6,593 nucleotides of DNA, from contig CAMYNC010000200.1 of assembly GCA_947259685.1 (NCBI GenBank), forward strand, positions 1-6,593, given 5' to 3'. The notes under the pieces were generated by a model that did no database searches, was not told the DNA's origin, and worked only from the letters and a program-made list of their open reading frames with translations. Origin of the DNA: an uncultured Desulfuromonadales bacterium (GTDB lineage: Bacteria; Desulfobacterota; Desulfuromonadia; Desulfuromonadales; Geopsychrobacteraceae). Position 1 is the stretch's first letter. Every line of letters starts with the position of its first letter. Below are positions 1 to 6,483 of the stretch, piece by piece. The position numbers and the translations under genes are program-made.

Positions 1-8
1 TGCCTTCA

Positions 9-35
9 ATCCTGTATATCCTGCATATCCCTGTG
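9..35. repeat. three imperfect 9-bp tandem repeats (ATCCTGTAT-like)
   Basis: Three head-to-tail 9-bp units are visible: ATCCTGTAT (9-17), ATCCTGCAT (18-26) and ATCCCTGTG (27-35). Units one and two differ at one base; the third is more diverged. They lie about 80 bp upstream of the barrel-protein gene. The core ATCCTG resembles short degenerate repeats often seen between genes in many bacterial genomes, but that comparison is from memory. Function is unknown; they could be a decayed dispersed repeat that extends left of the window. Confidence 0.55.
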
Positions 36-48
36 AATACAAATTGGT

Positions 49-64
49 TTGGATTTTTGTCCAA
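49..64. other. small inverted repeat upstream of the barrel gene
   Basis: TTGGA (49-53) and TCCAA (60-64) form a perfect 5-bp inverted repeat around a T-rich 6-base centre. It is too weak for a convincing terminator, since the T run is in the loop rather than after the stem. It could be an operator half-site pair or chance. No good -35/-10 pair was found in 1-114. TAAAAT at 102-107 resembles a -10 but has no matching -35. Confidence 0.25.
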
Positions 65-114
65 GGATCCGAACTGGAGCGAAGTGCATAACCACATAAG
101 CTAAAATAGGAAGT

Positions 115-696
115 ATGAAAAATATGCGAAACACCCTGGTTTTGATTTTCCTGATGCTGACATGCGTCTCTCCTGTCTTTGCCGAACAGGGAGATTACGC
201 ATTCAACCTTTATATCGGGCAGATGACCAGCAATCACTTTGATGATTTTTTTCTTGGCGAGGATGCGGATTTCGAAGATTCCTACCTGTTGGCAGCGACC
301 TTGGCGCGTCGTCTCGGAGGCTATCAAGATCTGCTCAGTTACGAGGTTGAGGGTCAGCTGGTGAAACATTTCGATCTGCAGGACCACTGGGAGTTCAATG
401 CCCTGGGGGTGCTCCGCTGGGAGCCGTTCTTCTGGGATAGATGGCTGGAAACCAGTGCTGCCTTCGGCCTGGGGGGATCCTATGCCACCGAGAAACCGCA
501 GGTGGAGATCGACAATGATGGCGAGACCTCCAGGTTTTTGGTTTACTGGATGCTGGAGCTGGCGGTTGCGCCCTTCTCTGCCCGGCCCGATCTGGAGTTG
601 ATCGCCCGCATCCATCACCGTTCCGATGCTTTCGGCCTGGTCGCCGATGATGGTGGTTCCAATGCCCTGGCCCTGGGGATCAAGTATCGATTCTAA
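115..696 (+). CDS. secreted outer-membrane beta-barrel protein, PagL-like (lipid A deacylase / acyloxyacyl hydrolase family)
   Basis: The product has 193 residues. Residues 1-23 form a classical signal peptide (basic start, hydrophobic core, cleavage after VFA), so it is exported. The rest alternates polar and aromatic residues and ends in Tyr-Arg-Phe; a terminal Phe is the usual outer-membrane insertion signal. The C-terminal part holds H168-R169-S170 followed by DAFG, which resembles the His-x-Ser catalytic motif of PagL, an outer-membrane enzyme that removes the 3-O acyl chain of lipid A. PagL also needs a Glu twelve residues after the Ser; here that position is Ser182, with Asp178/Asp179 nearby, so activity is uncertain. 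The start is ambiguous. ATG 115 is only 3 nt after AGGA (108-111), while ATG 124 has better spacing and still leaves a signal peptide. The gene appears monocistronic and converges on the NlpC/P60 gene with a 4-bp overlap. The membrane-barrel call is firm; the enzymatic call is tentative. Confidence 0.72.
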   Translation: MKNMRNTLVLIFLMLTCVSPVFAEQGDYAFNLYIGQMTSNHFDDFFLGEDADFEDSYLLAATLARRLGGYQDLLSYEVEGQLVKHFDLQDHWEFNALGVLRWEPFFWDRWLETSAAFGLGGSYATEKPQVEIDNDGETSRFLVYWMLELAVAPFSARPDLELIARIHHRSDAFGLVADDGGSNALALGIKYRF

Positions 697-1506
697 AGGT
701 AAGTTCTGCCTCCAACGTAGGTTCTTTTCCAGAAATTATTTCCCAAACTGGCGACACGCACGGTTTTGCCGGTGCGCGGTGCATGGATAAACTTGCCGCC
801 ACCGATGTACATCCCGACATGAGTGACCCGCTTGCCCCCCTTGGTGGCGAAGAACACCAGATCACCCTGCTGCAGGTTGCGTTTTGCGGTGTAGCGTCCG
901 GCTTTGAACTGCATGCGCGAGTTGCGCGGCAGAGCTGACCATGGTCAGGCCGCTGCAGTCGAAGCCGTTCTTGCGATCTTCGCCGCCCCAGCGGTAGGGC
1001 ACGCCGATAAACCGGCGGATGGTGCTTACCAGTTCGCCGCGTAGATCCCCCTGACCGCTTTTTTCAATTCTTGCCGCGGCATAGTTTTCCGGAATGACGA
1101 TAAAAAAGTTGTCGATCAGCTGCTGGTTCTGCAGTCGTTTGGCTTCACTGCGCGCGGCCGCATATTGCTGATGGTTGCCGAAGCGCACCTTGTAAAGCCC
1201 CGATTCATGCAGAAAATGGTAGGCATCGATGCCGCGCTCTTCCAGTCGCTGCTCCAGGCGCACCGCATTGTCGAGGCTGGAAAAGGCCCCGACCTGGACA
1301 CTGAAGCCCATCTTTTGCAGCGGTTTAGCCAGCTCGGGCTGCAGCGGTGGTGCTTCGTCGAGCAGCTCGCCGATCGGGTCGGGCTCAACGGCTGGAGCTG
1401 CCGGGCGAAGGCTGGAACTGCAAGAGCAGAGCAATAACAGCAGGATGGTGGTGGTGAGGAAAAATTTCAGGAAGAATTGCCCGTGGAAGTTCATGGCCGG
1501 CAGCAT
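693..1506 (-). pseudogene. SPOR-domain NlpC/P60 lipoprotein (cell-wall peptidase), frameshifted
   Basis: The upstream piece (1506 down to the frame break near 937) has a lipoprotein signal ending in Leu-Cys-Ser-Cys, with C29 the likeliest lipidated residue (C27 possible). A Pro-rich linker follows. A SPOR domain, which binds glycan strands lacking stem peptides, spans about residues 67-137. The start of an NlpC/P60 domain comes next, with FDCSG and catalytic Cys184. The reading frame then changes. The frame ending at 693 carries LPRNSR (932-915), GDLVFF, the THVGMYIGGG block with the catalytic His, and FIHAP with the third catalytic His. The intact protein would be a periplasmic gamma-D-glutamyl-diaminopimelate-type endopeptidase acting on peptidoglycan. 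The missing part is the short helix after the Cys. Left unrepaired, the first frame makes a 214-residue product with a nonsense tail and no catalytic His. The start may be ATG 1506 or ATG 1494; neither has a clear ribosome binding site. The gene lies 64 bp downstream of the kinase gene with no evident promoter or terminator between, so it may be transcribed with it. Confidence 0.85.
915..942 (-). other. frame-break junction in the NlpC/P60 gene (about 20 nt missing)
   Basis: Read on the - strand, codons for Leu-Thr-Met-Val end at 937. Four bases (AGCT, 936-933) follow, and then the other frame gives Leu-Pro-Arg-Asn-Ser-Arg (932-915). In NlpC/P60 enzymes about 12 residues separate DCSG from the Leu-Pro motif (for example in E. 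coli Spr/MepS); here the spacing is 16 nt. A loss of about 20 nt restores both the frame and the usual length, so a single small deletion explains the break. The sequence alone cannot tell a real mutation from a sequencing or assembly error. Confidence 0.75.
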
Positions 1507-1570
1507 AGCAGAAAACCGTGGCGGGAGAGAAGCTTGAGAACAGAGTTCAAATCAGCTTTAGCATCAGTTG

Positions 1571-3844
1571 CTACGATTCAACTGCAGTTTCTAGGTTCAA
1601 CGGCAAGTCAATATAGAAGCTGGTTCCAGAGCCGGGAGTCGATTCGACCTGCAAGCTTCCCTGGTGGTTTTCGGTAATAATGTGATAGCTGATAGAGAGC
1701 CCCAGACCGGTTCCTTTGCCCACATCTTTGGTGGTAAAGAAGGGTTCAAAGATGCGGGAACGGATCTTTGGGCTCATGCCGGGGCCGTTATCACTGATCG
1801 ATAATTGTAAGTGCTCAGCATCAGTCTTTAATTTTAAACGGATTTGTGGTGCAGCGGTTTTGGCGTCCCGCATCGATTGAGCTGCATTGCTGAGGATGTT
1901 GATGAACACCTGTTGCAGCTGTGATGGATCGCAGATGATCTCCGGAAGGTCAGGCTGGTAAGCGCGGATGATATCGATCTGGCGGAAATCGAAGCTCTTT
2001 TCCAGATTAAAATCGTTGGCAAGTAGCTCGACCGTTTGGTCTAGCAATTGGCCGGGATTACAGGGCAGATGTTCGCCCCGCTCTTTGCGGCTTAAGTCAA
2101 GCATGCTTTTGATGATGCTTGACGCTCGTTGTCCCGAGTCGCGGATCGAATCTAGCAACAGATCCAGCTTGCGCTGTACAGCATACTTTTGCAGCTGCTC
2201 CATACTGAACCCTTCGGCCTCTGCCGTGGCAATATTTTGCGGACTGGTTTGTCGCAGCCGTGAATCGAGCAACTGGGCATTTTGCAAAATACCGGCGAGC
2301 GGGTTGTTGAGTTCATGGGCGATTCCTGCGGCCATATTCCCCAGGGAGAGCATTTTTTCCGATTGGATCATCATCTCTTCCAGCCTGATTCGATCGCTAA
2401 TGTCGATCACCAAGGAAGCAACGCCATAGACCTCACCCTGCTCGCTGGCCAGGGGAGTGTTGTGCCATTCACAGATGATAGTCCGACCATCTTTGGTCAG
2501 GTTCTCATTGGTGTTCACATAACCGCTACGCCGTTCCAGCAAGCTTTGAAAAACCTTTTTCTGCTCAAGCTCCTCGGCATTCGGGATGATGAGCGCAAAG
2601 GCGCTTTTATCCAACACCTCTGCTTTGCTGTAGCCAAAGATTTTTTCCGCTGCGGGATTCCATTCCGCGACACTACTGTCGGTGTTCCAGACGATCGCCC
2701 CAACCGGGGTGTGGTTCAGGTGGAAGGAGAGGCTTTCTTTGGTGTGACGAAGTTGCCGTTCGATATTTTTTCGCTCTTTTATCTCTTCTTCTAAACTGTT
2801 CAAGGAGCTGAACAGGCGACTGGTCATGCTGTTGAAGGTGGTCGTTAACTGCTGGATTTCACCATGCCCGGCAATTTTGGTCTGACGGATAAGATTGCCA
2901 TTGCCGATCGCCTGGGCGGTCTTGGTTAAGTCCTCAACCGGTTCAACAATCTGCCTGCGCACACTCCGGTTAAATTGGACGAATGCGCATAAAGAAATCA
3001 GCAACATAAGAGCCGAGAGTCCGGTTGCCCGCCAAGCCGGGGCCAAAGCAGTCAAGGCATCCTGCTCGACGATAACGTAAAATTTCTGTTCGCCAAGTTC
3101 GACCAGGGCAGTTTTGATGATTGCCAGACGTCCCTCGAGGCCGGTTTGTAAATCTACCTCAGGTAATGGCGTAAAGGTCCGTTCGGCAAGCACATGGGAT
3201 GGATTGGAGTGGGATATAATCCGGCGATGTTTATCGGTAATATAAGTGTGCTTGTCTGGATTCGGTTTTCCGACTTCCCGGATCAGTGTTTGCAGAATTT
3301 GCAGGCGCACCTTGATAGTGAAAACCGCCGAAATGCCCTTTTGTCCGGGAATTCGAAAGGGGATCGCTATCCGCATCAAAGGTTCCAGGGAGTCGGGATC
3401 GACGCTCACCGGTAAATAGTAAAGGCTTTGGGTCGCCAGAACCTCTTCAATATCGGTCGGCCTGGAGCGGTTATTTGGTTCCGACGAAGAAAAAACCTCA
3501 ACCGTTGAGACCTGCTGCAAGATGTTTCCTTGGGGATCAATCAGGGTGATTTCTTGCACTAAGGGCTGATGGTTCAGGGCCTCCAGCAACATCTCACGCT
3601 GTTGCTTGGGACTCAGTGAAAGGAAATTATGAAAGCGGGTGGTATCAAGGATCTCCTCAACTTGAAAATGAAAAAATTCCCTGATCTGTCCCGCAGCATG
3701 CAGGGCGCGCTGTTGGATAAAACGGGTGTCGCTGTTTAGCTGAATGCGAAAAACGAACCAACAGAGGATTCCTCCTAACAGTAACAAGGGCAGGATCGTC
3801 AAGAGCACGAAGTTGGTTTGAAAATAACGCCGTAGACTGGTCAT
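1571..3844 (-). CDS. membrane sensor histidine kinase (Cache-HAMP-PAS-HisKA-HATPase)
   Basis: The product has 757 residues. TM1 is at about 12-33. A periplasmic region at about 34-270 looks like a double Cache sensor (LIDPQGNIL at 101-109, YITDKHRRI at 201-209). TM2 is at about 273-291, a HAMP linker at about 293-346, and a short charged coiled coil at about 347-372. A PAS domain spans about 372-487 (EWNPAAEKIFGYS at 394-406). The dimerisation/phosphotransfer domain has phospho-acceptor His510 in the HELNNPL motif. The ATPase domain has an N box with Asn653, a G1 box DNGPGM (685-690), an F box FEPFFTTK (699-706) and a G2 box GKGTGLGLS (709-717). All key residues are present, so it should autophosphorylate. 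It has no receiver domain, and no response regulator lies in the window. The His-to-FSR-type stretch is about 25-30 residues longer than usual (about 533-560). ATG 3844 follows AGGA at 5-nt spacing and overlaps the stop of the binding-protein gene (ATGA), implying translational coupling. The signal sensed is unknown. Confidence 0.95.
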   Translation of the reverse strand: MTSLRRYFQTNFVLLTILPLLLLGGILCWFVFRIQLNSDTRFIQQRALHAAGQIREFFHFQVEEILDTTRFHNFLSLSPKQQREMLLEALNHQPLVQEITLIDPQGNILQQVSTVEVFSSSEPNNRSRPTDIEEVLATQSLYYLPVSVDPDSLEPLMRIAIPFRIPGQKGISAVFTIKVRLQILQTLIREVGKPNPDKHTYITDKHRRIISHSNPSHVLAERTFTPLPEVDLQTGLEGRLAIIKTALVELGEQKFYVIVEQDALTALAPAWRATGLSALMLLISLCAFVQFNRSVRRQIVEPVEDLTKTAQAIGNGNLIRQTKIAGHGEIQQLTTTFNSMTSRLFSSLNSLEEEIKERKNIERQLRHTKESLSFHLNHTPVGAIVWNTDSSVAEWNPAAEKIFGYSKAEVLDKSAFALIIPNAEELEQKKVFQSLLERRSGYVNTNENLTKDGRTIICEWHNTPLASEQGEVYGVASLVIDISDRIRLEEMMIQSEKMLSLGNMAAGIAHELNNPLAGILQNAQLLDSRLRQTSPQNIATAEAEGFSMEQLQKYAVQRKLDLLLDSIRDSGQRASSIIKSMLDLSRKERGEHLPCNPGQLLDQTVELLANDFNLEKSFDFRQIDIIRAYQPDLPEIICDPSQLQQVFINILSNAAQSMRDAKTAAPQIRLKLKTDAEHLQLSISDNGPGMSPKIRSRIFEPFFTTKDVGKGTGLGLSISYHIITENHQGSLQVESTPGSGTSFYIDLPLNLETAVES
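3841..3844 (-). other. ATGA stop/start overlap coupling binding protein to kinase
   Basis: On the - strand the four bases ATGA contain both the kinase ATG (3844-3842) and the TGA stop of the binding-protein gene (3843-3841). This is the classic arrangement for translational coupling and gives roughly matched synthesis of the two proteins. The kinase also has its own AGGA five bases upstream, inside the end of the binding-protein gene. Confidence 0.9.
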
Positions 3845-4839
3845 AAGTTCCTGATTATTTTTTGGTCCTGAATCAGAAAGTGGGCCCGTCGCAAGGCGCT
3901 TTCAGGAATTTCCAGCTCCATCAGGGCAGCTGTGTCGAGGTTAAAAAAGAGAAAATCCTCGGCGGTTTCGACCGGCAGATTGGCGACCGGAGTGCCGCGC
4001 ATAATCTGTCGAGCCAGGCGAGCCGCTTGCTCGCCCAGGGCTGAACCGACAAAACCGTAGCCCATCAGTGCCCCTGCCTCTGCCTGACTGAAACGAGCCA
4101 CCGAAAGGGGCAGTTTTCGCTCGATGGAAACGGTGGAAAAATCATTGCTTCGCGACATGACCCGACCTTCGCGCGGCAACAGGACCGCATCCGCGGCGAG
4201 CGGGATTAAACTACGGATACTCTCAAGGCTGCTCCCCTGGCGAAAGGGAACGGCTAGCAAACTGATGCCCAATTTGGTTGCAGCGCTATTCAACTGAAAC
4301 AAAGATGCTTCCGCCGCTTTATCTTGCGGGGTGAAAGGGACGCAGACGGTTTTGATCTCAGGGAAGGTATCGATCAGGGACTGCAGGCGTCGCCCTTCAC
4401 TGAGCGCCAGCCGTACCCCGGTCAGGTTGGTTTCCGGCTGCTGCGGATTTTTGACCACTCCAGCCGCCACAGGATCGTTCACTGGGGCAAACACCACCGG
4501 CAGGTCGGGGGCAAGTTGGGCGGTCACGGCTTGGACTGCCCGGGCCGCTGGCGTGGTGGAGGCAAGAATCAGCTCCGGCTGCCTGGTCAACAGTTCTTTT
4601 GTCGCGGCTTCTAACTGCTGCCGGTCCTGTACCGGGCCGTCGAACAGATAGACAATCTCCTGGTTTTCCTGCAGGCCAGCAGCTTGCATCCCCTGCTTAA
4701 AGCCGGCCAGTGTGGTGGCATTGTTGTTGGTAAACTGAATAACGCCGATGCGGCTCGGCTCAGGGGCCGGACCGGAAAGCTGCAACCAAAGGAAGACAAA
4801 CAGCCCTAGGGCGATGATCAGGGTGAGGCTGTTCCGCAT
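3841..4839 (-). CDS. ABC transporter-type periplasmic substrate-binding protein (ABC_sub_bind, PF04392-like)
   Basis: The product has 332 residues. The N-terminus (1-20) is one hydrophobic segment, either a cleaved signal or a membrane anchor; there is no lipobox Cys. The mature part has the two-lobe layout of the ABC_sub_bind family: IGVIQFT (31-37) opening the first lobe, an ILASTTPAARA block (91-101), the FAPVNDPVAAGVV segment (117-129) followed by NLTGV (138-142), a second lobe from about 160, and a C-terminal block (about 280-325) of the form RQIMRGTPVANLPVE...NLDTAALMELEIPESAL. These match the family closely as I remember it. Members bind small solutes (some are near tryptophan/tyrosine-type importers), but the ligand cannot be read here. 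No permease or ATPase is adjacent. The stop overlaps the kinase start by 4 bp, which suggests a sensing partner rather than a transport component (inference). The ribosome binding site AAAGGAG lies 5 nt before ATG 4839. A candidate promoter lies at 4894-4922. Confidence 0.9.
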   Translation of the reverse strand: MRNSLTLIIALGLFVFLWLQLSGPAPEPSRIGVIQFTNNNATTLAGFKQGMQAAGLQENQEIVYLFDGPVQDRQQLEAATKELLTRQPELILASTTPAARAVQAVTAQLAPDLPVVFAPVNDPVAAGVVKNPQQPETNLTGVRLALSEGRRLQSLIDTFPEIKTVCVPFTPQDKAAEASLFQLNSAATKLGISLLAVPFRQGSSLESIRSLIPLAADAVLLPREGRVMSRSNDFSTVSIERKLPLSVARFSQAEAGALMGYGFVGSALGEQAARLARQIMRGTPVANLPVETAEDFLFFNLDTAALMELEIPESALRRAHFLIQDQKIIRNL

Positions 4840-4893
4840 TCTTGCTCCTTTGCGATGGTTGCAGCTTGGATCGGGTAGAAGAATAGTCCGGTC

Positions 4894-4922
4894 ATCTTTG
4901 CCTTTTTATTAAATAAAGTCAA
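4894..4922 (-). promoter_or_regulatory. candidate sigma70 promoter of the binding protein-kinase operon
   Basis: On the - strand, TTGACT (4922-4917, five of six to the -35 consensus) is followed 17 bp later by AAAGAT (4899-4894, three of six to the -10 consensus). The spacer is very A/T rich. Transcription would start near 4887, leaving a leader of nearly 50 nt before ATG 4839. The -10 is poor, which fits a promoter that needs an activator. I saw no terminator between the MFS stop and this site, so read-through from the MFS gene is also possible. Confidence 0.45.
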
Positions 4923-4923
4923 T

Positions 4924-4940
4924 TGGAAAGCACATGGAAA
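4924..4940 (-). promoter_or_regulatory. TTTCCA direct repeat upstream of the -35 (possible regulator site)
   Basis: Two identical TTTCCA hexamers on the - strand (4940-4935 and 4929-4924) are separated by 5 bp, giving an 11-bp period of one helical turn. They sit immediately upstream of the candidate -35 at 4922-4917. Direct repeats of this spacing and position are typical of response-regulator binding sites. No known box is matched, and two six-base words can recur by chance. Confidence 0.3.
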
Positions 4941-4944
4941 TCTC

Positions 4945-6300
4945 TCAGCCTGGTTGGTTGCGTAGCTGCCGATAATAAGCGAGAAAAAGGACCGTCAGCA
5001 AAAGGCCGAAATAGCCGATGAACCAGGGCAGTGAGTCGGCAAAAAGCTGATTTTTCAAAGCCTCTTCAGGCAGTTTCAGGCCGGTTTGGGTCGCCTGCTG
5101 GCGCAGGAATGCCAACAGCAGGGCATAGAGCAGCCCGATGCCGCCATAGCCGAGATTAAGAAATAGCCCTTTGAAGCTGAGCACCGTGGCGCGCTGTTCG
5201 GAACTGGTCGCCTGATTCAGGTAGTGGCTGAGAAAGAAGCCGATCAGGTACAGATTAGCAAACAGCAACAGCGCTGGCAGGATACCGAACCAGGGCCAGG
5301 CCTGGCCCATTCCGATCAGGCCGAGCAGAATCAGCGCTGCGGTCAGCATCAGGTTGAACAGCGCCGTGCGGCGCTGGGTCAGGCGGCGGGCCAGCCCGGG
5401 AATGAAAAACCCAAACAGTGCCAGGAACGACCCGATCAGGCCGAAAGCCACTTCCGGGATTTCGATCAAGCGATAGTACTGGCTGGCCATGGTGATCAGC
5501 ATCCGGATGACACTGTCATATAGCAGGCCGAAGAGGATCAAGCCCAGCACAAAGGGGGTGCGGAAGATCCAGCAGCCGGCCTGCCAGACCAGTCGAAACG
5601 CCGTGCTGATGTTTGGTTGCTCCACTGTGGGGGAAACTTTTTCGCTGACCGCGACTTCTTGCATCCGCAGGGTGGTGAAGAAGGTCAACAGAGCCGTCAA
5701 CAAAGTCAGATAGATTGGTAATCTCAGGCAGGTCTCGCGGGTGACTTCAAGCTGTAGGCCGGCCAGATTGACCAACTTCTGCAGCAATCCCGGATCATAA
5801 ACCGCCCCGCCCAGGGTCATGGCGATGACGAATCCGGCCGACTGCCACTGGATCTGCCGTTCCAGCACCCGGCCCCAGTCATTAATATCCCCCTCCTTCA
5901 GCAGGCTGTCATAAGCCAGCGCCTCATCGGCGCCGCTGGCCGCGGCTTCGGCCATGCCGCTTAAAATCCGGTTAAGGACAAATACCCAGAACAGCAGGCT
6001 CAGGTTGGTACGCGGGACAAAGGCCCAGAGGGCGATCTCCAGCACCATCAGGCTGCTGGCAAACACCAGCAGGTTGCGCCGGCCGATGGTATCCGCCAAG
6101 GCTCCGGAGGGGACCTCGCAGAGCACAATGGTTGCCGCCCAGACGGCATTGAGGATGGCAAATTGAGAGAGGGTCAGGCCGAAATCGAGAAACAGGATCG
6201 AAAAGACCGGGTAGTAGAAGCGGGCGTTGAACAGCACCCGGAAGATGATGAACAGCCGGACATTGGGAATCTGGTAAGGAGAGCTGGTTATCATGCCCAT
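4945..6300 (-). CDS. MFS transporter, 12 TM, substrate unknown
   Basis: The product has 451 residues and is strongly hydrophobic, with about twelve predicted membrane helices (roughly 15-38, 43-62, 76-94, 100-120, 149-168, 194-210, 244-262, 281-302, 309-330, 336-356, 370-392, 425-443). The loop between helices 2 and 3 holds the MFS motif A signature G66-x-L-A-D70-x-x-G-R-R75. The SGADEALAYDSL stretch at 122-133 marks a subgroup of uncharacterised exporter-like MFS proteins; its acidic residues could take part in proton coupling. A longer cytoplasmic loop (about 212-240) joins the two halves. Inner-membrane secondary transport, possibly drug or metabolite export, is the family role; the substrate is not readable. 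The start may be ATG 6300 or ATG 6294; neither has a clear Shine-Dalgarno. A stop codon lies 14 codons upstream in frame, with no other start between. The gene lies 105 bp upstream of the binding-protein gene on the same strand and is divergent from the gene at 6557. Confidence 0.92.
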   Translation of the reverse strand: MGMITSSPYQIPNVRLFIIFRVLFNARFYYPVFSILFLDFGLTLSQFAILNAVWAATIVLCEVPSGALADTIGRRNLLVFASSLMVLEIALWAFVPRTNLSLLFWVFVLNRILSGMAEAAASGADEALAYDSLLKEGDINDWGRVLERQIQWQSAGFVIAMTLGGAVYDPGLLQKLVNLAGLQLEVTRETCLRLPIYLTLLTALLTFFTTLRMQEVAVSEKVSPTVEQPNISTAFRLVWQAGCWIFRTPFVLGLILFGLLYDSVIRMLITMASQYYRLIEIPEVAFGLIGSFLALFGFFIPGLARRLTQRRTALFNLMLTAALILLGLIGMGQAWPWFGILPALLLFANLYLIGFFLSHYLNQATSSEQRATVLSFKGLFLNLGYGGIGLLYALLLAFLRQQATQTGLKLPEEALKNQLFADSLPWFIGYFGLLLTVLFLAYYRQLRNQPG

Positions 6301-6319
6301 GGAATGACCGATCAGAAAT

Positions 6320-6347
6320 ATTATCGCCAGCTGGATTTGTCAGCCAA
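6320..6347 (-). promoter_or_regulatory. candidate sigma70 promoter of the MFS gene
   Basis: On the - strand, TTGGCT (6347-6342, four of six to the -35 consensus) is followed after 16 bp by GATAAT (6325-6320, five of six to the -10 consensus). Transcription would start around 6313, leaving a leader of only 10-20 nt before ATG 6300 or 6294. That short leader fits the lack of a visible ribosome binding site. Confidence 0.5.
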
Positions 6348-6388
6348 AAGCTGAGCGCAACTCAAAAGAAGCATAGCAGAAGCCGCAG

Positions 6389-6416
6389 TTGCTGTTTCCT
6401 TTTTGCTTTATACAAT
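6389..6416 (+). promoter_or_regulatory. candidate sigma70 promoter of the right-edge gene
   Basis: TTGCTG (6389-6394, three of six to the -35 consensus), a 16-bp T-rich spacer, and TACAAT (6411-6416, five of six to the -10 consensus) point rightwards. A start near 6423 would give a leader of about 135 nt before ATG 6557. That leader contains the GTAA repeats and hairpins listed separately. Confidence 0.45.
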
Positions 6417-6419
6417 TAA

Positions 6420-6483
6420 GCGGTAACCCGTTTTTTCCCAAGCGTAAGTCAATGGTAAGCTTTGCTGCGGTAAGCTTCTGCTG
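6420..6483. repeat. GTAA-type repeat cluster with a 15-bp tandem pair
   Basis: GGTAAGCTTTGCTGC (6454-6468) is followed directly by GGTAAGCTTCTGCTG (6469-6483); the two match over the first nine bases and again after a one-base shift. Looser copies lie upstream: GCGGTAAC (6420-6427) and GCGTAAG (6442-6448). All four share G(G)TAA in the same orientation. They could be operator half-sites just downstream of the candidate promoter, or a small local duplication. Confidence 0.5.

Noticed and set aside
915..942. Programmed ribosomal frameshift in the NlpC/P60 gene
   Set aside because: No slippery heptamer or stimulatory structure is visible, and about seven residues of the conserved fold are missing, which a frameshift would not restore.
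1165..1537. Two + strand open frames opposite the SPOR-NlpC lipoprotein gene
   Set aside because: They are antisense to a gene with clear domain motifs, lack ribosome binding sites, and show no recognisable protein features.
1507..1570. Promoter or terminator between kinase and lipoprotein genes
   Set aside because: On the - strand a TTGAAC resembles a -35, but no -10 lies at 16-18 bp, and no hairpin with a T run is present.
1968..2794. Long + strand open frames (153 and 170 residues) opposite the kinase gene
   Set aside because: They lie fully antisense to the PAS, HisKA and ATPase coding sequence, whose motifs are intact; their composition looks like a frame shadow.
4324..4651. Two overlapping + strand frames opposite the binding-protein gene
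   Set aside because: Antisense shadows rich in Arg, Gly and Ser, without domain signatures or start signals.
5224..5713. + strand frames opposite the MFS gene
   Set aside because: One is a polar, Gln/Glu-rich mirror of hydrophobic helices, as expected for antisense reading of a membrane protein.
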